Positions 16,968-25,607 are shown, counted from the stretch's first letter. The stretch: 64,000 bases of DNA from Agrococcus sp. KRD186 (GCF_017168255.1 NZ_JABFAP010000001.1:943335-1007334), one strand, 5' to 3'. Notes: generated from the sequence alone by a model not told the origin. Numbers and translations: made by a program.

Positions 16968-19613
16968 TCAGTGCGCGGCGGCGTCCCAGTTGGGGCCGAC
17001 GCCCACCTGCACCTCGAGCGGCACAGAGAGGTCGGCGGCGCCGCCCATCTCTGCGCGCACGATCGCCTCGAGCGCCTCGCGCTCCCCCGTCGCCACCTCG
17101 AACACGAGCTCGTCGTGCACCTGCAGCAGCATGCGCGAGCCGAGGCCCTCGTCGATGATGCGGCGGTCGATGGCGATCATGGCTCGCTTGATGATGTCGG
17201 CGGCCGAGCCCTGGATGGGCGAGTTGAGCGCCTGCCGCTCGGCGTTCTCGCGCAGCACGCGGTTCGACGAGGTGAGGTCGGGGAACGGGCGGCGGCGGCC
17301 GAAGATGGTCGTCGTGTAGCCGTCGTCCTTCGCCTGCATGACGACGCCGCGCAGGTAGTCGCGGATGCCGCCGAAGCGCTGGAAGTAGTCGAGCATCAGC
17401 TGCTTCGCCTCGGCCTGCGTGATGCGCAGCTGCTTCGAGAGGCCGAAGGCGCTCAGCCCGTATGCGAGGCCGTAGCTCATGGCCTTGACCTTCACGCGCT
17501 GCAGCGCCGTGACCTCTGCCGGCTCGACGCCGAAGATGCGGCTGCCGACGAAGCGGTGCAGGTCCTCGCCCGAGAGGAAGGCCTCGATGAGGCCCTCGTC
17601 GCCCGAGAGGTGCGCCATGATGCGCATCTCGATCTGCGAGTAGTCGGCCGTCAGCATGGTCTCGAATTCGGGCCCGTGCACGAACGCGGAGCGGATCTCG
17701 CGGCTCACCTCCGTGCGCACCGGGATGTTCTGCAGGTTCGGGTCGTTCGAGGAGAGCCGGCCGGATGCCGAGCCGGTCTGGTCGTAGCGGGTGCGGATGC
17801 GCCCGTCATCCTGGATCGCCTTCAGCAGCGCCTCGATGATCTGCGCGAGCTTCGTCGTCTCGCGGTGCTGCAGCAGCAGGCCGAGGAAGGGATGCGGGTT
17901 CGTCTCCTGCAGATCGGCGAGCGCCTGCGCGTCGGTCGAGTAGCCCGTCTTGGTGGCGCGCGTCTTCGGCATGTCGAGCTCGTCGAAAAGCACCGTCTGC
18001 AGCTGCTTCGGGCTGCCGAGGTTGACCTCGTGGCCGATCTCGGCGAAGGCGGCCTCGGCGTGGCCGGCCGCCTGCTCGCGCATGGTGTCGTGGATGCGCT
18101 GCAGCACCTCGCGATCCATTGCGACGCCCTGGCGCTCCATGCGGCACAGCACCGGCATCAGCGGAAGCTCGATGTCGTCGAGCACGCCGCGGGTGCCCTC
18201 GTCGAGGCGGGGCCGCTGCGTGCGTGCGAGCTCGCCCGTGAGCCAGGCGACGGTGCCCAGCTGCTCCGGTGCGATCTCGGGCACGAGCTGATTGGGGTCG
18301 GGGGCCGGCAGGGGCGCGCCGAGCAGCGACTCGGTCTGCCAGTCCAGCTCGAAGGTCTTCGGCGGCGCCGTCGGGGTCGCGAGCCAGGCCGAGACACGCG
18401 TGTCGTCCACCGCGCCGCCGAGCGTCAGCCCCGCCGTGTCGAGCGTCTTGATGGCCAGCTTCACGTCATGGAGCGCCTTCGGGGCGTCCGACGCGAGCCA
18501 GTCGACGAATCCGTCGTAGTCGCCCGTGCCCGCCTTGTAGGGCACGTAGGCGCTGGCGCCCTCGGTCGCGACGCCGAAGCCGGCGATGCCGCCGAGGCCG
18601 TCGGGCGCGATCGAGACCGCGACGGTGCCCGTGGCGCGCGTGAGCCACAGGTCGAGCTCCTCGTCGACGAGCTTCTGCACCGCGGGCGCGTGCACCTCGG
18701 GTTCGAGTGCGACGGCCGCCTCGCCGCTGCCCTCCTGCTTGAGCACCCGGTCGAGCAGGGTGCGGAACTGCAGCCGCTGGAAGACCTCGCGCAGCGCCGC
18801 CTGGTCGACCTTGCCGCGCTCGAGCTCGGTCGGGGTCACGCCCAGATCGACGTCGGTGAGCAGCCTGTTGAGCCGGCGGTTGCGCTCGGCGCGCTCACGC
18901 TGCTCGCGCAGGTTGTTGCCCACGACGCCCTTGATCTCGTCGGCGTGCTCGAGCAGGTTGGCGACCGTGCCGTACTCCTTGATCCACTTGACGGCTGTCT
19001 TCTCGCCCACCTTGTCGATGCCGACCAGGTTGTCGCTCGTCTCACCGACCAGCGCCGCGATCTCGGGGTACTGCTCGGGCTCGATGCCGTAGCGCTCGCG
19101 CACCGCCTCGGGCGTGTAGTGCTTCAGCTCGGAGACGCCGCGCACGGCGGGATAGAGCAGCGTGACCTGCTCGTTGACGAGCTGGATGGTGTCGCGGTCG
19201 CCGGAGACGACGAAGACATCCATGCCCGCCTTCGGCCCCTCGACCGAGAGGGTGGCGAGGATGTCGTCGGCCTCGTAGTCCTCCTTCGAGATGGTGCGCA
19301 CACCCATCGCGTGCAGCGCCTCCTCGAGCAGCGGGATCTGCCCCTTGAACTCCTTCGGCGTCTCGTCGCGCGTGCCCTTGTACTCGGGGTACTCGCGGGT
19401 GCGGAAGGAGAAGCGCGAGATATCGAACGCCACCGCCAGGTGCGTGGGCTTGTGGTCCTGCAGCAGCTTCAGGAGCATCGAGAGGAACCCGTGGATGGCG
19501 TTGGTGTGCTGCCCCTCGGAGTTGACGAAATTCTCGAGCGGGAGCGCGAAGAACGCCCGGAATGCGAGCGAATGCCCGTCGATGACCATGAGGGTAGGCT
19601 TCGTGTCCGACAC
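16968..19613 (-). CDS. polA: DNA polymerase I
   Basis: PolA fills gaps in repair and removes RNA primers. The first 290 residues are the 5'-3' exonuclease domain (LMVIDGHSLAFRAFFALP; VSGDRDTIQLV; GIDKVGEKTA). The middle region keeps the 3'-5' exonuclease fold but without its metal-binding acids, as in other actinobacterial PolA. The polymerase domain has LTADYSQIEMR, the O-helix near AMSYGLAYGLSAFGLSK, and LLQVHDELVFEV. The GTG at 19613 gives 881 residues; it has GATAGGG about 8 bases upstream. An in-frame GTG at 19622 is the alternative. It precedes rpsA at a distance, a familiar order. Confidence 0.95.
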   Translation of the reverse strand: MSDTKPTLMVIDGHSLAFRAFFALPLENFVNSEGQHTNAIHGFLSMLLKLLQDHKPTHLAVAFDISRFSFRTREYPEYKGTRDETPKEFKGQIPLLEEALHAMGVRTISKEDYEADDILATLSVEGPKAGMDVFVVSGDRDTIQLVNEQVTLLYPAVRGVSELKHYTPEAVRERYGIEPEQYPEIAALVGETSDNLVGIDKVGEKTAVKWIKEYGTVANLLEHADEIKGVVGNNLREQRERAERNRRLNRLLTDVDLGVTPTELERGKVDQAALREVFQRLQFRTLLDRVLKQEGSGEAAVALEPEVHAPAVQKLVDEELDLWLTRATGTVAVSIAPDGLGGIAGFGVATEGASAYVPYKAGTGDYDGFVDWLASDAPKALHDVKLAIKTLDTAGLTLGGAVDDTRVSAWLATPTAPPKTFELDWQTESLLGAPLPAPDPNQLVPEIAPEQLGTVAWLTGELARTQRPRLDEGTRGVLDDIELPLMPVLCRMERQGVAMDREVLQRIHDTMREQAAGHAEAAFAEIGHEVNLGSPKQLQTVLFDELDMPKTRATKTGYSTDAQALADLQETNPHPFLGLLLQHRETTKLAQIIEALLKAIQDDGRIRTRYDQTGSASGRLSSNDPNLQNIPVRTEVSREIRSAFVHGPEFETMLTADYSQIEMRIMAHLSGDEGLIEAFLSGEDLHRFVGSRIFGVEPAEVTALQRVKVKAMSYGLAYGLSAFGLSKQLRITQAEAKQLMLDYFQRFGGIRDYLRGVVMQAKDDGYTTTIFGRRRPFPDLTSSNRVLRENAERQALNSPIQGSAADIIKRAMIAIDRRIIDEGLGSRMLLQVHDELVFEVATGEREALEAIVRAEMGGAADLSVPLEVQVGVGPNWDAAAH

Positions 19614-19640
19614 GGCAGTCACCCTATCCCGGGCGGCCGA

Positions 19641-19705
19641 CACGGCTGCCGCGACCTGCAGTGCGGCGGCCGTCACGGCTGCCGCGACCTGCAGTGCGGC
19701 GGCCG
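19641..19705. repeat. two tandem copies of a 32-bp direct repeat between polA and the thioesterase gene
   Basis: Positions 19641-19672 and 19674-19705 are identical and one base apart (period 33). The repeat contains CTGCAG and GCGGCGGCCG and fills most of the 128-base divergent gap, so it lies where promoters of both genes must be. Confidence 0.85.
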
Positions 19706-19741
19706 GTGCGGCCGCCTCGACCCACTTCGAGCGGAGCCCCG

Positions 19742-20188
19742 ATGACCCTGCCCACCGATCCGGCCGGCGCCGAGCCCGACGACGCGACCAAGGCACTGCT
19801 CGAGCACCGGCGCGGCAAGCCCGGCGGGCAGCTGGCCGAGCGGATGGGCATCGAGTTCGTCAAGCTCTCGGCCGACCATTCGATCGCGCGCATGCCGGCG
19901 GAGGGCAACCTGCAGCCCGTGGGCTTCGTGCACGGCGGCGCCTACTGCGTGATCGCCGAGACGCTCGGCTCGATCAGCGCCAACATCCACGCCGGCGAGG
20001 ATCGCTATGCCGTCGGCACCGACATCAACGCCACCCACACGCGCTCGATCACCTCCGGCTGGGTCACGGCCGAGTGCCGTGCCGTGCACCTGGGCCGCTC
20101 AATGACGGTCCACGAGGTCGTCTGCACCGACGACGAGGGCAAGCGCGCCTCGACCCTCCGCATCACCAACTTCATCAAGTCCCGCTGA
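19742..20188 (+). CDS. PaaI-type hotdog-fold thioesterase
   Basis: A 148-residue cytoplasmic acyl-CoA thioesterase-like protein. The hotdog signature is GFVHGGAYCVIAETLGS near residue 61, followed by VGTDINATHTRSI near 95. Length is typical for the PaaI/YdiI group. The substrate is unknown, with 1,4-dihydroxy-2-naphthoyl-CoA or phenylacetyl-type CoA esters being family possibilities. The ATG at 19742 follows GCGGAG; a longer upstream frame is Arg/Pro-rich and is discounted. A thioesterase gene next to polA and pdtaR is a conserved actinobacterial arrangement. The first 20-bp repeat array begins 12 bases after its stop. Confidence 0.85.
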   Translation: MTLPTDPAGAEPDDATKALLEHRRGKPGGQLAERMGIEFVKLSADHSIARMPAEGNLQPVGFVHGGAYCVIAETLGSISANIHAGEDRYAVGTDINATHTRSITSGWVTAECRAVHLGRSMTVHEVVCTDDEGKRASTLRITNFIKSR

Positions 20189-20200
20189 CGCGCCCGCAGG

Positions 20201-20400
20201 CCTGACTGGCCACTTCCCCGCGTGACTGGCCACTTCCCCGCGTGACTGGCCACTTCCCCGCGTGACCGGCCACATCCCCGCGTGACCGGCCACATCCCCG
20301 CGCGACCGGCCACATGCCCGCGTGACCGGCCACTTCCCCGCGTCACCGGCCACTTCCCCGCGTGACCGGCCACTTCCGCACGTGACTGACCACTCCTCGC
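20201..20400. repeat. tandem array of ten 20-bp repeats (array 1)
   Basis: Ten back-to-back units of exactly 20 bases with no spacers. The commonest unit is CGTGACCGGCCACTTCCCCG, with variants ACTGGCC/ACCGGCC and CACTT/CACAT; the last two units decay. It fills the gap between the convergent stops of the thioesterase gene (20188) and the DUF559 gene (20441). The unit is the inverted complement of the unit in array 2 at 21390-21600. Confidence 0.95.
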
Positions 20401-20440
20401 ATGCGCGCTCAGCGCGTCGGGCGAGCCATCAACGCGCGGC

Positions 20441-21334
20441 TCAAGCTGCTGTCCAGCTGGAGTAGCGCCGGTGCGCCGCCGCGATCTCAGCGAGGATGCG
20501 CTGCCCACCGTCCTCCAGATCGTGCTTGGTGACCGTGATGATGTGCCAGCCGAGCGCGCGCAGTCGTTCGAGCCGCGCCTGATCCCGCGCGTGCTGCTCG
20601 GGCTCTGCATGGTGCTCGCCGTCGTATTCGACACCGAGCTTCAGCAGCGGCCAAGAGAGGTCAAGGCGCGCGATGAACGTGCCCGATGCATCGAAGACCT
20701 TGTGCTGCAGGACCGGCTCGGGAAGTACGCGGATGACGAGCAGGCGCACCAGCGTCTCGCGAGGCGACTCCGCTCCGACCCGGATGAGCATGAGCGCTCG
20801 CCGCGCTCGATTGAGCCCACGTGCCTTGCCGAAGCGACGCACCGCATCCGTCAACTCCTCGACCGTCAGCGCTTCCGCCCTTGCGGGCGATACCAGCCAA
20901 TCCCCCACACCGACGAGCTCCTCGAGCGTCAGTATGGCCGCGAGATGCACGAACGTGTCGGCCCGCGACTCGACGCGCATGCCTTCGACAACCACGACCG
21001 TGGCGCGGATGCGGTGGCCGACAACGCCCGGACGCCGCATGCGGGCGCGTCCTGACGGTGACGCGAGATGCACTCGCCCCTCACGCTCGAGCCGGAGCGG
21101 CAGAGGCATGCCGTGGATGCGCGCTGCGGTCGCATGGGAGAAGAACTGATCGCCCTTGGCGAGCACGCGCACTGCCTCGAACAGCGCCTCAGCTTCGTCA
21201 CCGATCGCTGCGGTGATGCGCGCGCCCCGCGCCGGGGTCGTGAACGCCATCGACCGGAGCTCGGCGTCGCTGTAGCCGCGATCGAGAGCGGCGCGGAGGG
21301 TGAAGCCGTGCGGAGAGTCCATGCGGTGCATCAT
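20441..21334 (-). CDS. DUF559 endonuclease-domain protein flanked by inverted repeat arrays
   Basis: A 297-residue protein. Residues 1 to about 190 resemble the N-terminal region (AbiEi/HTH-like) often found before DUF559. Residues about 210-290 match DUF559, a PD-(D/E)XK-fold nuclease-like domain: ARLDLSWPLLKLGVEYDGEHH, then ARDQARLERLRALGWHIITV. Such proteins are frequent in Microbacteriaceae but I know no established function. Start choice is open (ATGs at 21334, 21331 and 21322; no clear ribosome site). Both sides are bounded by 20-bp tandem arrays in opposite orientation, so gene plus arrays look like a 1.4-kb unit. Confidence 0.75.
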   Translation of the reverse strand: MMHRMDSPHGFTLRAALDRGYSDAELRSMAFTTPARGARITAAIGDEAEALFEAVRVLAKGDQFFSHATAARIHGMPLPLRLEREGRVHLASPSGRARMRRPGVVGHRIRATVVVVEGMRVESRADTFVHLAAILTLEELVGVGDWLVSPARAEALTVEELTDAVRRFGKARGLNRARRALMLIRVGAESPRETLVRLLVIRVLPEPVLQHKVFDASGTFIARLDLSWPLLKLGVEYDGEHHAEPEQHARDQARLERLRALGWHIITVTKHDLEDGGQRILAEIAAAHRRYSSWTAA

Positions 21335-21389
21335 GCGCGGACCGGATGCGGCGCCGCACCGACGGGCGGGCGCGCTGTGGAAAACGCGT

Positions 21390-21600
21390 CACTCATGCGC
21401 GGGGACCGGCCACTCATACGGGGAGTTGGCCGCTCACACGGGGAAGTGGCCACTCACACGGGGAAGTGGCCACTCACACGGGGAAGTGGCCACTCACACG
21501 GGGAAGTGGCCACTCACACGGGGAGGTGGCCACTCACACGGGGAGGTGGCCACTCATGCGGGGAAGTGGCCACTCATGCGGGGAGGTGGCCACTCGCGCT
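21390..21600. repeat. tandem array of ten 20-bp repeats plus a partial unit (array 2)
   Basis: Starts with one 21-base unit, then nine exact 20-base units, commonest form CACTCACACGGGGAAGTGGC, and a partial unit ending at 21600. Across unit borders the sequence AGTGGCCACT forms a perfect 10-bp palindrome. The core GGGGAAGTGGCCA is the reverse complement of the core in array 1. It fills the gap between the DUF559 start and the pdtaR stop. Confidence 0.95.
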
Positions 21601-21630
21601 CAGGCGGCGGTGGCGGCTGGTGGGGCGGGG

Positions 21631-22272
21631 CTACTTCTTGGCGGTGCCGAGCTGCTCGATGACGGCCTGCGCGACCTCGGCCATGGTGAGGCGGCGATCC
21701 ATCGAGGCCTTCTGGATCCAGCGGAAGGCCTCCGGCTCGGCCAGGCCCATGCGCTGGTTCAGCAGGCCCTTGGCCCGGTCGACGAGCTTGCGGGTCTCGA
21801 AGCGGTCGGCGAGGTCGGTGACCTCCGACTCGAGGGTGCGGATCTGGTCCCAGCGGGCCAGCGCGATCTCGATCGCAGGCAGGAGGTCGTTCTGCGTGAA
21901 GGGCTTCACCACGTAGGCGAGCGCACCGGCCTCGCTGGCGCGCTCGACGAGCTCCTTCTGGCTGAAGGCGGTGAGCAGCACGACCGGCGCGATCTTCGCG
22001 GCACCGATCTTCTCGGCCGCCGTGATGCCGTCCATCTTCGGCATCTTCACGTCCATGACGATCAGGTCGGGCTTCAGCTCGGTCGCCAGCTCGACCGCGC
22101 GCTCGCCGTCGCCGGCCTCGCCCACGACCTCGAAGCCTGCGGCCTGCAGCGTCTCGACGATGTCGAGGCGGATCAACGACTCGTCCTCGGCCACGAGGAC
22201 GGTGCGTGCGGTGGTGGGCTGCGGGGCGTCAGCCGTGTCGAGCTGCGGCTCGGCGAAGAGGTCGTCGGTCAT
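21631..22272 (-). CDS. pdtaR: ANTAR-domain response regulator (PdtaR type)
   Basis: A 213-residue response regulator whose output domain binds RNA. The receiver (about 25-140) has AEDESLIRLD, the phospho-acceptor in LIVMDVKMPKMDG, the Thr in LLTAFSQ and Lys in YVVKPF. The ANTAR domain (about 150-205) has the helical pattern RKLVDRAKGLLNQRMGLAEP. M. tuberculosis PdtaR (Rv1626) lies in the same neighbourhood near polA, supporting the name. By family knowledge it would antagonise transcription termination at ANTAR-target hairpins; no target is identified here. The ATG at 22272 is preceded by TAGGCT and seven bases. Confidence 0.92.
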   Translation of the reverse strand: MTDDLFAEPQLDTADAPQPTTARTVLVAEDESLIRLDIVETLQAAGFEVVGEAGDGERAVELATELKPDLIVMDVKMPKMDGITAAEKIGAAKIAPVVLLTAFSQKELVERASEAGALAYVVKPFTQNDLLPAIEIALARWDQIRTLESEVTDLADRFETRKLVDRAKGLLNQRMGLAEPEAFRWIQKASMDRRLTMAEVAQAVIEQLGTAKK

Positions 22273-22275
22273 GAC

Positions 22276-22288
22276 CACTAGCCTAGTG
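22276..22288 (-). promoter_or_regulatory. candidate leaderless -10 and inverted repeat ahead of pdtaR
   Basis: TAGGCT (22280-22285) lies seven bases from the pdtaR ATG and is embedded in the 13-base inverted repeat CACTAGCCTAGTG, which could be an operator over the -10 element. Confidence 0.4.
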
Positions 22289-22321
22289 TTCGTCGGGAGG
22301 ACGGCCCTGCTCGCCCGACGA

Positions 22322-22403
22322 GCCGGTGTGGCGGAATTGGCATACGCGGCGCACTCAAACTGCGCTTCCGCAAGGATTGTGGGTTCGAGTCCCACCACCG
22401 GCA
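22322..22403 (+). tRNA. tRNA-Leu (anticodon CAA)
   Basis: The 82-base cloverleaf has acceptor stem GCCGGTG/CACCGGC (22322-22328 with 22396-22402), discriminator A, anticodon stem GCGCA/TGCGC around the loop CTCAAAC giving anticodon CAA (reads UUG), a long variable arm typical of leucine, and a T arm GTGGGTTCGAGTCCCAC. CCA is not encoded. It is divergent from pdtaR. Confidence 0.95.
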
Positions 22404-22408
22404 CGGCA

Positions 22409-22444
22409 GAACGGCCCGCCCCTCGTCAGAGGAGCGGGCCGTTC
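22409..22444 (+). terminator. strong hairpin terminator after tRNA-Leu
   Basis: GAACGGCCCGC (22409-22419) pairs perfectly with GCGGGCCGTTC (22434-22444), and CCTC pairs with GAGG inside. It begins six bases after the tRNA and could also end transcripts coming from pyk on the other strand. There is no long T-run. Confidence 0.7.
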
Positions 22445-22495
22445 GCGGTGGTGCGGCGGGCCCGACACGCGCTGCGCGCGGTGCTCGCCAGCGCG

Positions 22496-22582
22496 GGCTA
22501 CGCCTCGACGGGGTGCGGCACCGAGGCTACGCCTCGGCGGGGTGCGACACCGTGGCTACCCCTCGGCGGGGTGCGGCGCCGA
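22496..22582. repeat. three tandem 29-bp copies of the pyk 3' end
   Basis: Units 22496-22524, 22525-22553 and 22554-22582. The last is the genuine end of pyk with its stop codon; the other two repeat the same codons (His-Pro-Ala-Glu-Ala, stop) with a few base changes beyond the gene. Confidence 0.85.
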
Positions 22583-24046
22583 GTGGATGACCTCGATGCG
22601 GCGCTTGCCGTGGTAGGCCGGAGCGGCCTCCTCGTGCACGTCGCCGACGCGGTGCACGCGCAGGTCGTTGGTCGAGCCCGAGATGCCGGGCGGCATGCCT
22701 GAGATCACCACGACCTTGTCGCCGATCGCCGCCATCTTCTTGCCGATCAGGATGTCGTCGACCTGCGCGATCATGTCGTCGGTGTGCATGACGCGGTCGA
22801 CCAGGTGCGTGTTCATGCCCCAGATCATCTGCATGCGGCACTCGACCTCGGGGTCGGGCGTGAAGCCGAACATCGGCATCGCCGGGCGCAGCCGCGACAT
22901 CCGTCGGGCCGAGTCGCCGGACTCGGTGAACACGACGATGCCCTTCGCCTCCACGAACTCGGCGACCTCGAGCGCGGCGAGCGTCATGGCGCCGCCCTGC
23001 GTGCGCGGCTTCGTGCCCAGCGGGGGGATGCGGCCGAGGCCCTGCTCCTCCGTCGCCGACACGATGCGCGCCATGGTCTCGATGGTGGTGATGGCGTGCT
23101 TGCCGACGCTCGTCTCGCCCGAGAGCATCACGGCATCCGCGCCGTCCAGGATGGCGTTGGCGCAGTCGCTCGCCTCGGCGCGCGTCGGGCGCGGGTTCTC
23201 GATCATCGACTCGAGCACCTGCGTGGCGACGATGACCGGCTTCGCCCAGCGGCGCGCCATCTCGATCGCGCGCTTCTGCACCAGCGGCACCTGCTCGAGC
23301 GGCAGCTCGACGCCCAGGTCGCCGCGCGCCACCATGATCGCGTCGAACGCGTCGATGATGTCGGCCAGGTTCTGCACCGCCTGCGGCTTCTCGATCTTGG
23401 CCACGACGGGCAGCTTGCGCCCCTCCTCGGCCATGATCTCGTGCACTCGGGTGATGTCGGAGGCGTCGCGCACGAACGAGAGCGCGATGATGTCGGCGCC
23501 CAGGTTCAGCGCCCAGCGCAGGTCGGACTCGTCCTTCTCGCTCAGCGCCGGCACGTTGACGGCCACGCCGGGCAGGTTGATGCCCTTGTTCGACGAGACC
23601 GGCCCGCCGACGACCACCTCGGTCACGACATCCGTCTCGGTCACCGAGGTCGCGCGCAGCGCGATGCGGCCGTCATCGATCAGCAGCGGGTCGCCGACCT
23701 TGACGTCGGCCGGGAGCCCCGTGAAGGTGGTGCCGGCGCGCTGGCCGTCGCCCTCGATCTCGTCGGTCGTGATCGTGAAGGTGTCGCCCTCGGCGAGCTC
23801 GAACGGCCCGCCCGGGATCTTGCCGAGCCGGATCTTCGGCCCCTGCAGGTCGACCAGGATGCCGATCGGCTGCTTCAGCTCGTCGGATGCTCGGCGGAGG
23901 TTCGCGTACACCTCCTCGTGCACACTGCGGTCTCCATGGCTGAGGTTCATGCGCGCGACGTTCACGCCGGCCACGAGTGCGGCCTTCGTGTTCTCGTAGC
24001 CGGCAAGGGCCGGCCCCCACGTCGCGACGATCTTCGCTCTTCTCAT
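22556..24046 (-). CDS. pyk: pyruvate kinase
   Basis: Catalyses phosphoenolpyruvate plus ADP to pyruvate plus ATP in glycolysis. The 496-residue product has RRAKIVATWGPA at the N-terminus (many homologues have TLGPA), NLSHGD near residue 35, the catalytic-lysine motif VVAKIEKPQAVQN near 215, and MVARGDLGVELP near 238, then the C-terminal regulatory domain. The ATG at 24046 is chosen to match the family start; a GTG two codons earlier is possible. It sits alone, after the gltBD operon terminator. Its 3' end is duplicated twice downstream. Confidence 0.95.
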   Translation of the reverse strand: MRRAKIVATWGPALAGYENTKAALVAGVNVARMNLSHGDRSVHEEVYANLRRASDELKQPIGILVDLQGPKIRLGKIPGGPFELAEGDTFTITTDEIEGDGQRAGTTFTGLPADVKVGDPLLIDDGRIALRATSVTETDVVTEVVVGGPVSSNKGINLPGVAVNVPALSEKDESDLRWALNLGADIIALSFVRDASDITRVHEIMAEEGRKLPVVAKIEKPQAVQNLADIIDAFDAIMVARGDLGVELPLEQVPLVQKRAIEMARRWAKPVIVATQVLESMIENPRPTRAEASDCANAILDGADAVMLSGETSVGKHAITTIETMARIVSATEEQGLGRIPPLGTKPRTQGGAMTLAALEVAEFVEAKGIVVFTESGDSARRMSRLRPAMPMFGFTPDPEVECRMQMIWGMNTHLVDRVMHTDDMIAQVDDILIGKKMAAIGDKVVVISGMPPGISGSTNDLRVHRVGDVHEEAAPAYHGKRRIEVIHSAPHPAEG

Positions 24047-24110
24047 CGTCACTCGATACTCGCTTTCGTCATCGCGCCGCCTGGGTGGGATCGGCACGAA
24101 CGGTTCCATC

Positions 24111-24155
24111 CTGCCAGGCGGATGCGCGGGGCGCGCCCGCGCATCCGCCCGGCAG
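24111..24155 (-). terminator. strong hairpin terminator after gltD
   Basis: CTGCC-A-GGCGGATGCGCGGG pairs with CCCGCGCATCCGCC-C-GGCAG, a stem of about 19 pairs with one mismatch, starting 8 bases after the gltD stop. No T-run is present. Confidence 0.7.
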
Positions 24156-24163
24156 GTGGGTGG

Positions 24164-25607
24164 TCAGGCCGCGAACGGCCGGTCGGTCGCCCGCACGGGT
24201 GCGGGCAGCTCGCTCGAGCCCTCGAGGTAGGCGTCGACCGCCGCGGCCGCCGCGCGGCCCTCGGCGATCGCCCAGACGATGAGCGATGCGCCGCGGCCGG
24301 CGTCGCCGGCGACGAACACGCCGGGCCGCTCGGTCGAGTAGTCGGGCCGCCGCTGCGGCAGGCCGCGCTCGAACGGGACGCCCAGCGCCTCGCCGATGGA
24401 CGCATCCGCCCCCGTGAACCCCAGCGCCAGCAGCACCAGATCGGCGGGGATCTCGCGCTCGGTGCCCGCCTTGGGGCGGCGGGTGCCGTCGACGATCTCG
24501 GTGTCGGCGATCCTGAGCGCTCGCACCTCGCCGGCCGCGTTCGCGACGAACTCGACGGTGGATGCGAGGTAGGTGCGCTCGCCGCCCTCCTCGTGGCTGG
24601 TCTGCACCTCGAACAGGTTCGGGTGCACGGGCCAGGGCTGGTGCTCGGGCCGCTCGGTGGGCGGCTGCACGCCGATCGCGAGGTTCGTGACCGAGAGCGC
24701 ACCCTGCCGGTGCGCGGTGCCGATGCAGTCGGAGCCGGTGTCGCCGCCGCCGAGCACCACCACGTGCTTGCCCTGCGCGGTGATCTGGTTGGCGGGCTCG
24801 GTGCCGGCGACCGCGCGGTTCTGCTGCACCAGGTAGGTCATCGCCGGGTGCACGCCGTCGAGGCCGCGGCCGGGGATGTCGAGCTCGCGCGCTGCCGGTG
24901 CGCCGGTGGCGACCACGATCGCGTCGAAGCGCTCGTGCAGCTCGTGCCAGCTGATGTCGCTGCCGATCTCCATGCCGGCACGGAAGCGGGTGCCCTCGGC
25001 CTGCATCTGGGCGAGCCGCGCATCGATGGTGTGCTTCTCGAGCTTGAAGTCGGGGATGCCGTAGCGCAGCAGGCCGCCGATGCGGTCGTCGCGCTCGTAG
25101 ACGGCGACGGTGTGGCCGGCGCGCGTGAGCTGCTGCGCGGCGGCCAGCCCGGCCGGCCCGGAGCCGACCACCGCGACCGTCTTGCCGGTCAGGCGCGCGG
25201 GCGGGTGCGGCTCGGTCCAGCCGTTCGCGAAGGCCTCGTCGGCGATCGTCTGCTCGATCGACTTGATCGTCACCGCCGGCTGGTTGATGCCCAGCACGCA
25301 CGACGACTCGCAGGGCGCCGGGCACAGCCGGCCGGTGAGCTCGGGGAAGTTGTTGGTCGCGTGCAGGCGGTCGCTCGCGGCGCGGCCCTCGCCGCGCCAG
25401 GTGAGGTCGTTCCACTCGGGGATGAGGTTGCCGAGCGGGCAGCCCTGGTGGCAGAAGGGCACGCCGCAGTCCATGCAGCGGCCCGCCTGCCGCTTGAGCA
25501 CGGCCCTGTCGCCCGGCTCGCCGATCTCGCGCCAGTCGAGGATGCGCACCGGCACCGGGCGCTTCTTGGGGAGCTCGCGCTCCGTCACCTTCAGGAATCC
25601 ACGCGGG

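Noticed and set aside
16797-19745. Long plus-strand frame of 982 codons
   Set aside because: It is antisense to polA, whose domains and motifs are complete. In very high GC DNA the opposite strand often stays open, and the translation is low-complexity Arg/Ala/His.
20201-20400. CRISPR array
   Set aside because: Units are directly adjacent with no spacers and no cas genes are in the window; it is a simple tandem array.
21300-21662. Small proteins encoded across array 2 (repeats of HTGKWPLTRGSGHSHGEVAT type)
   Set aside because: The 20-base period cycles through frames, giving a 20-residue repeat with no start signal and no similarity I know.
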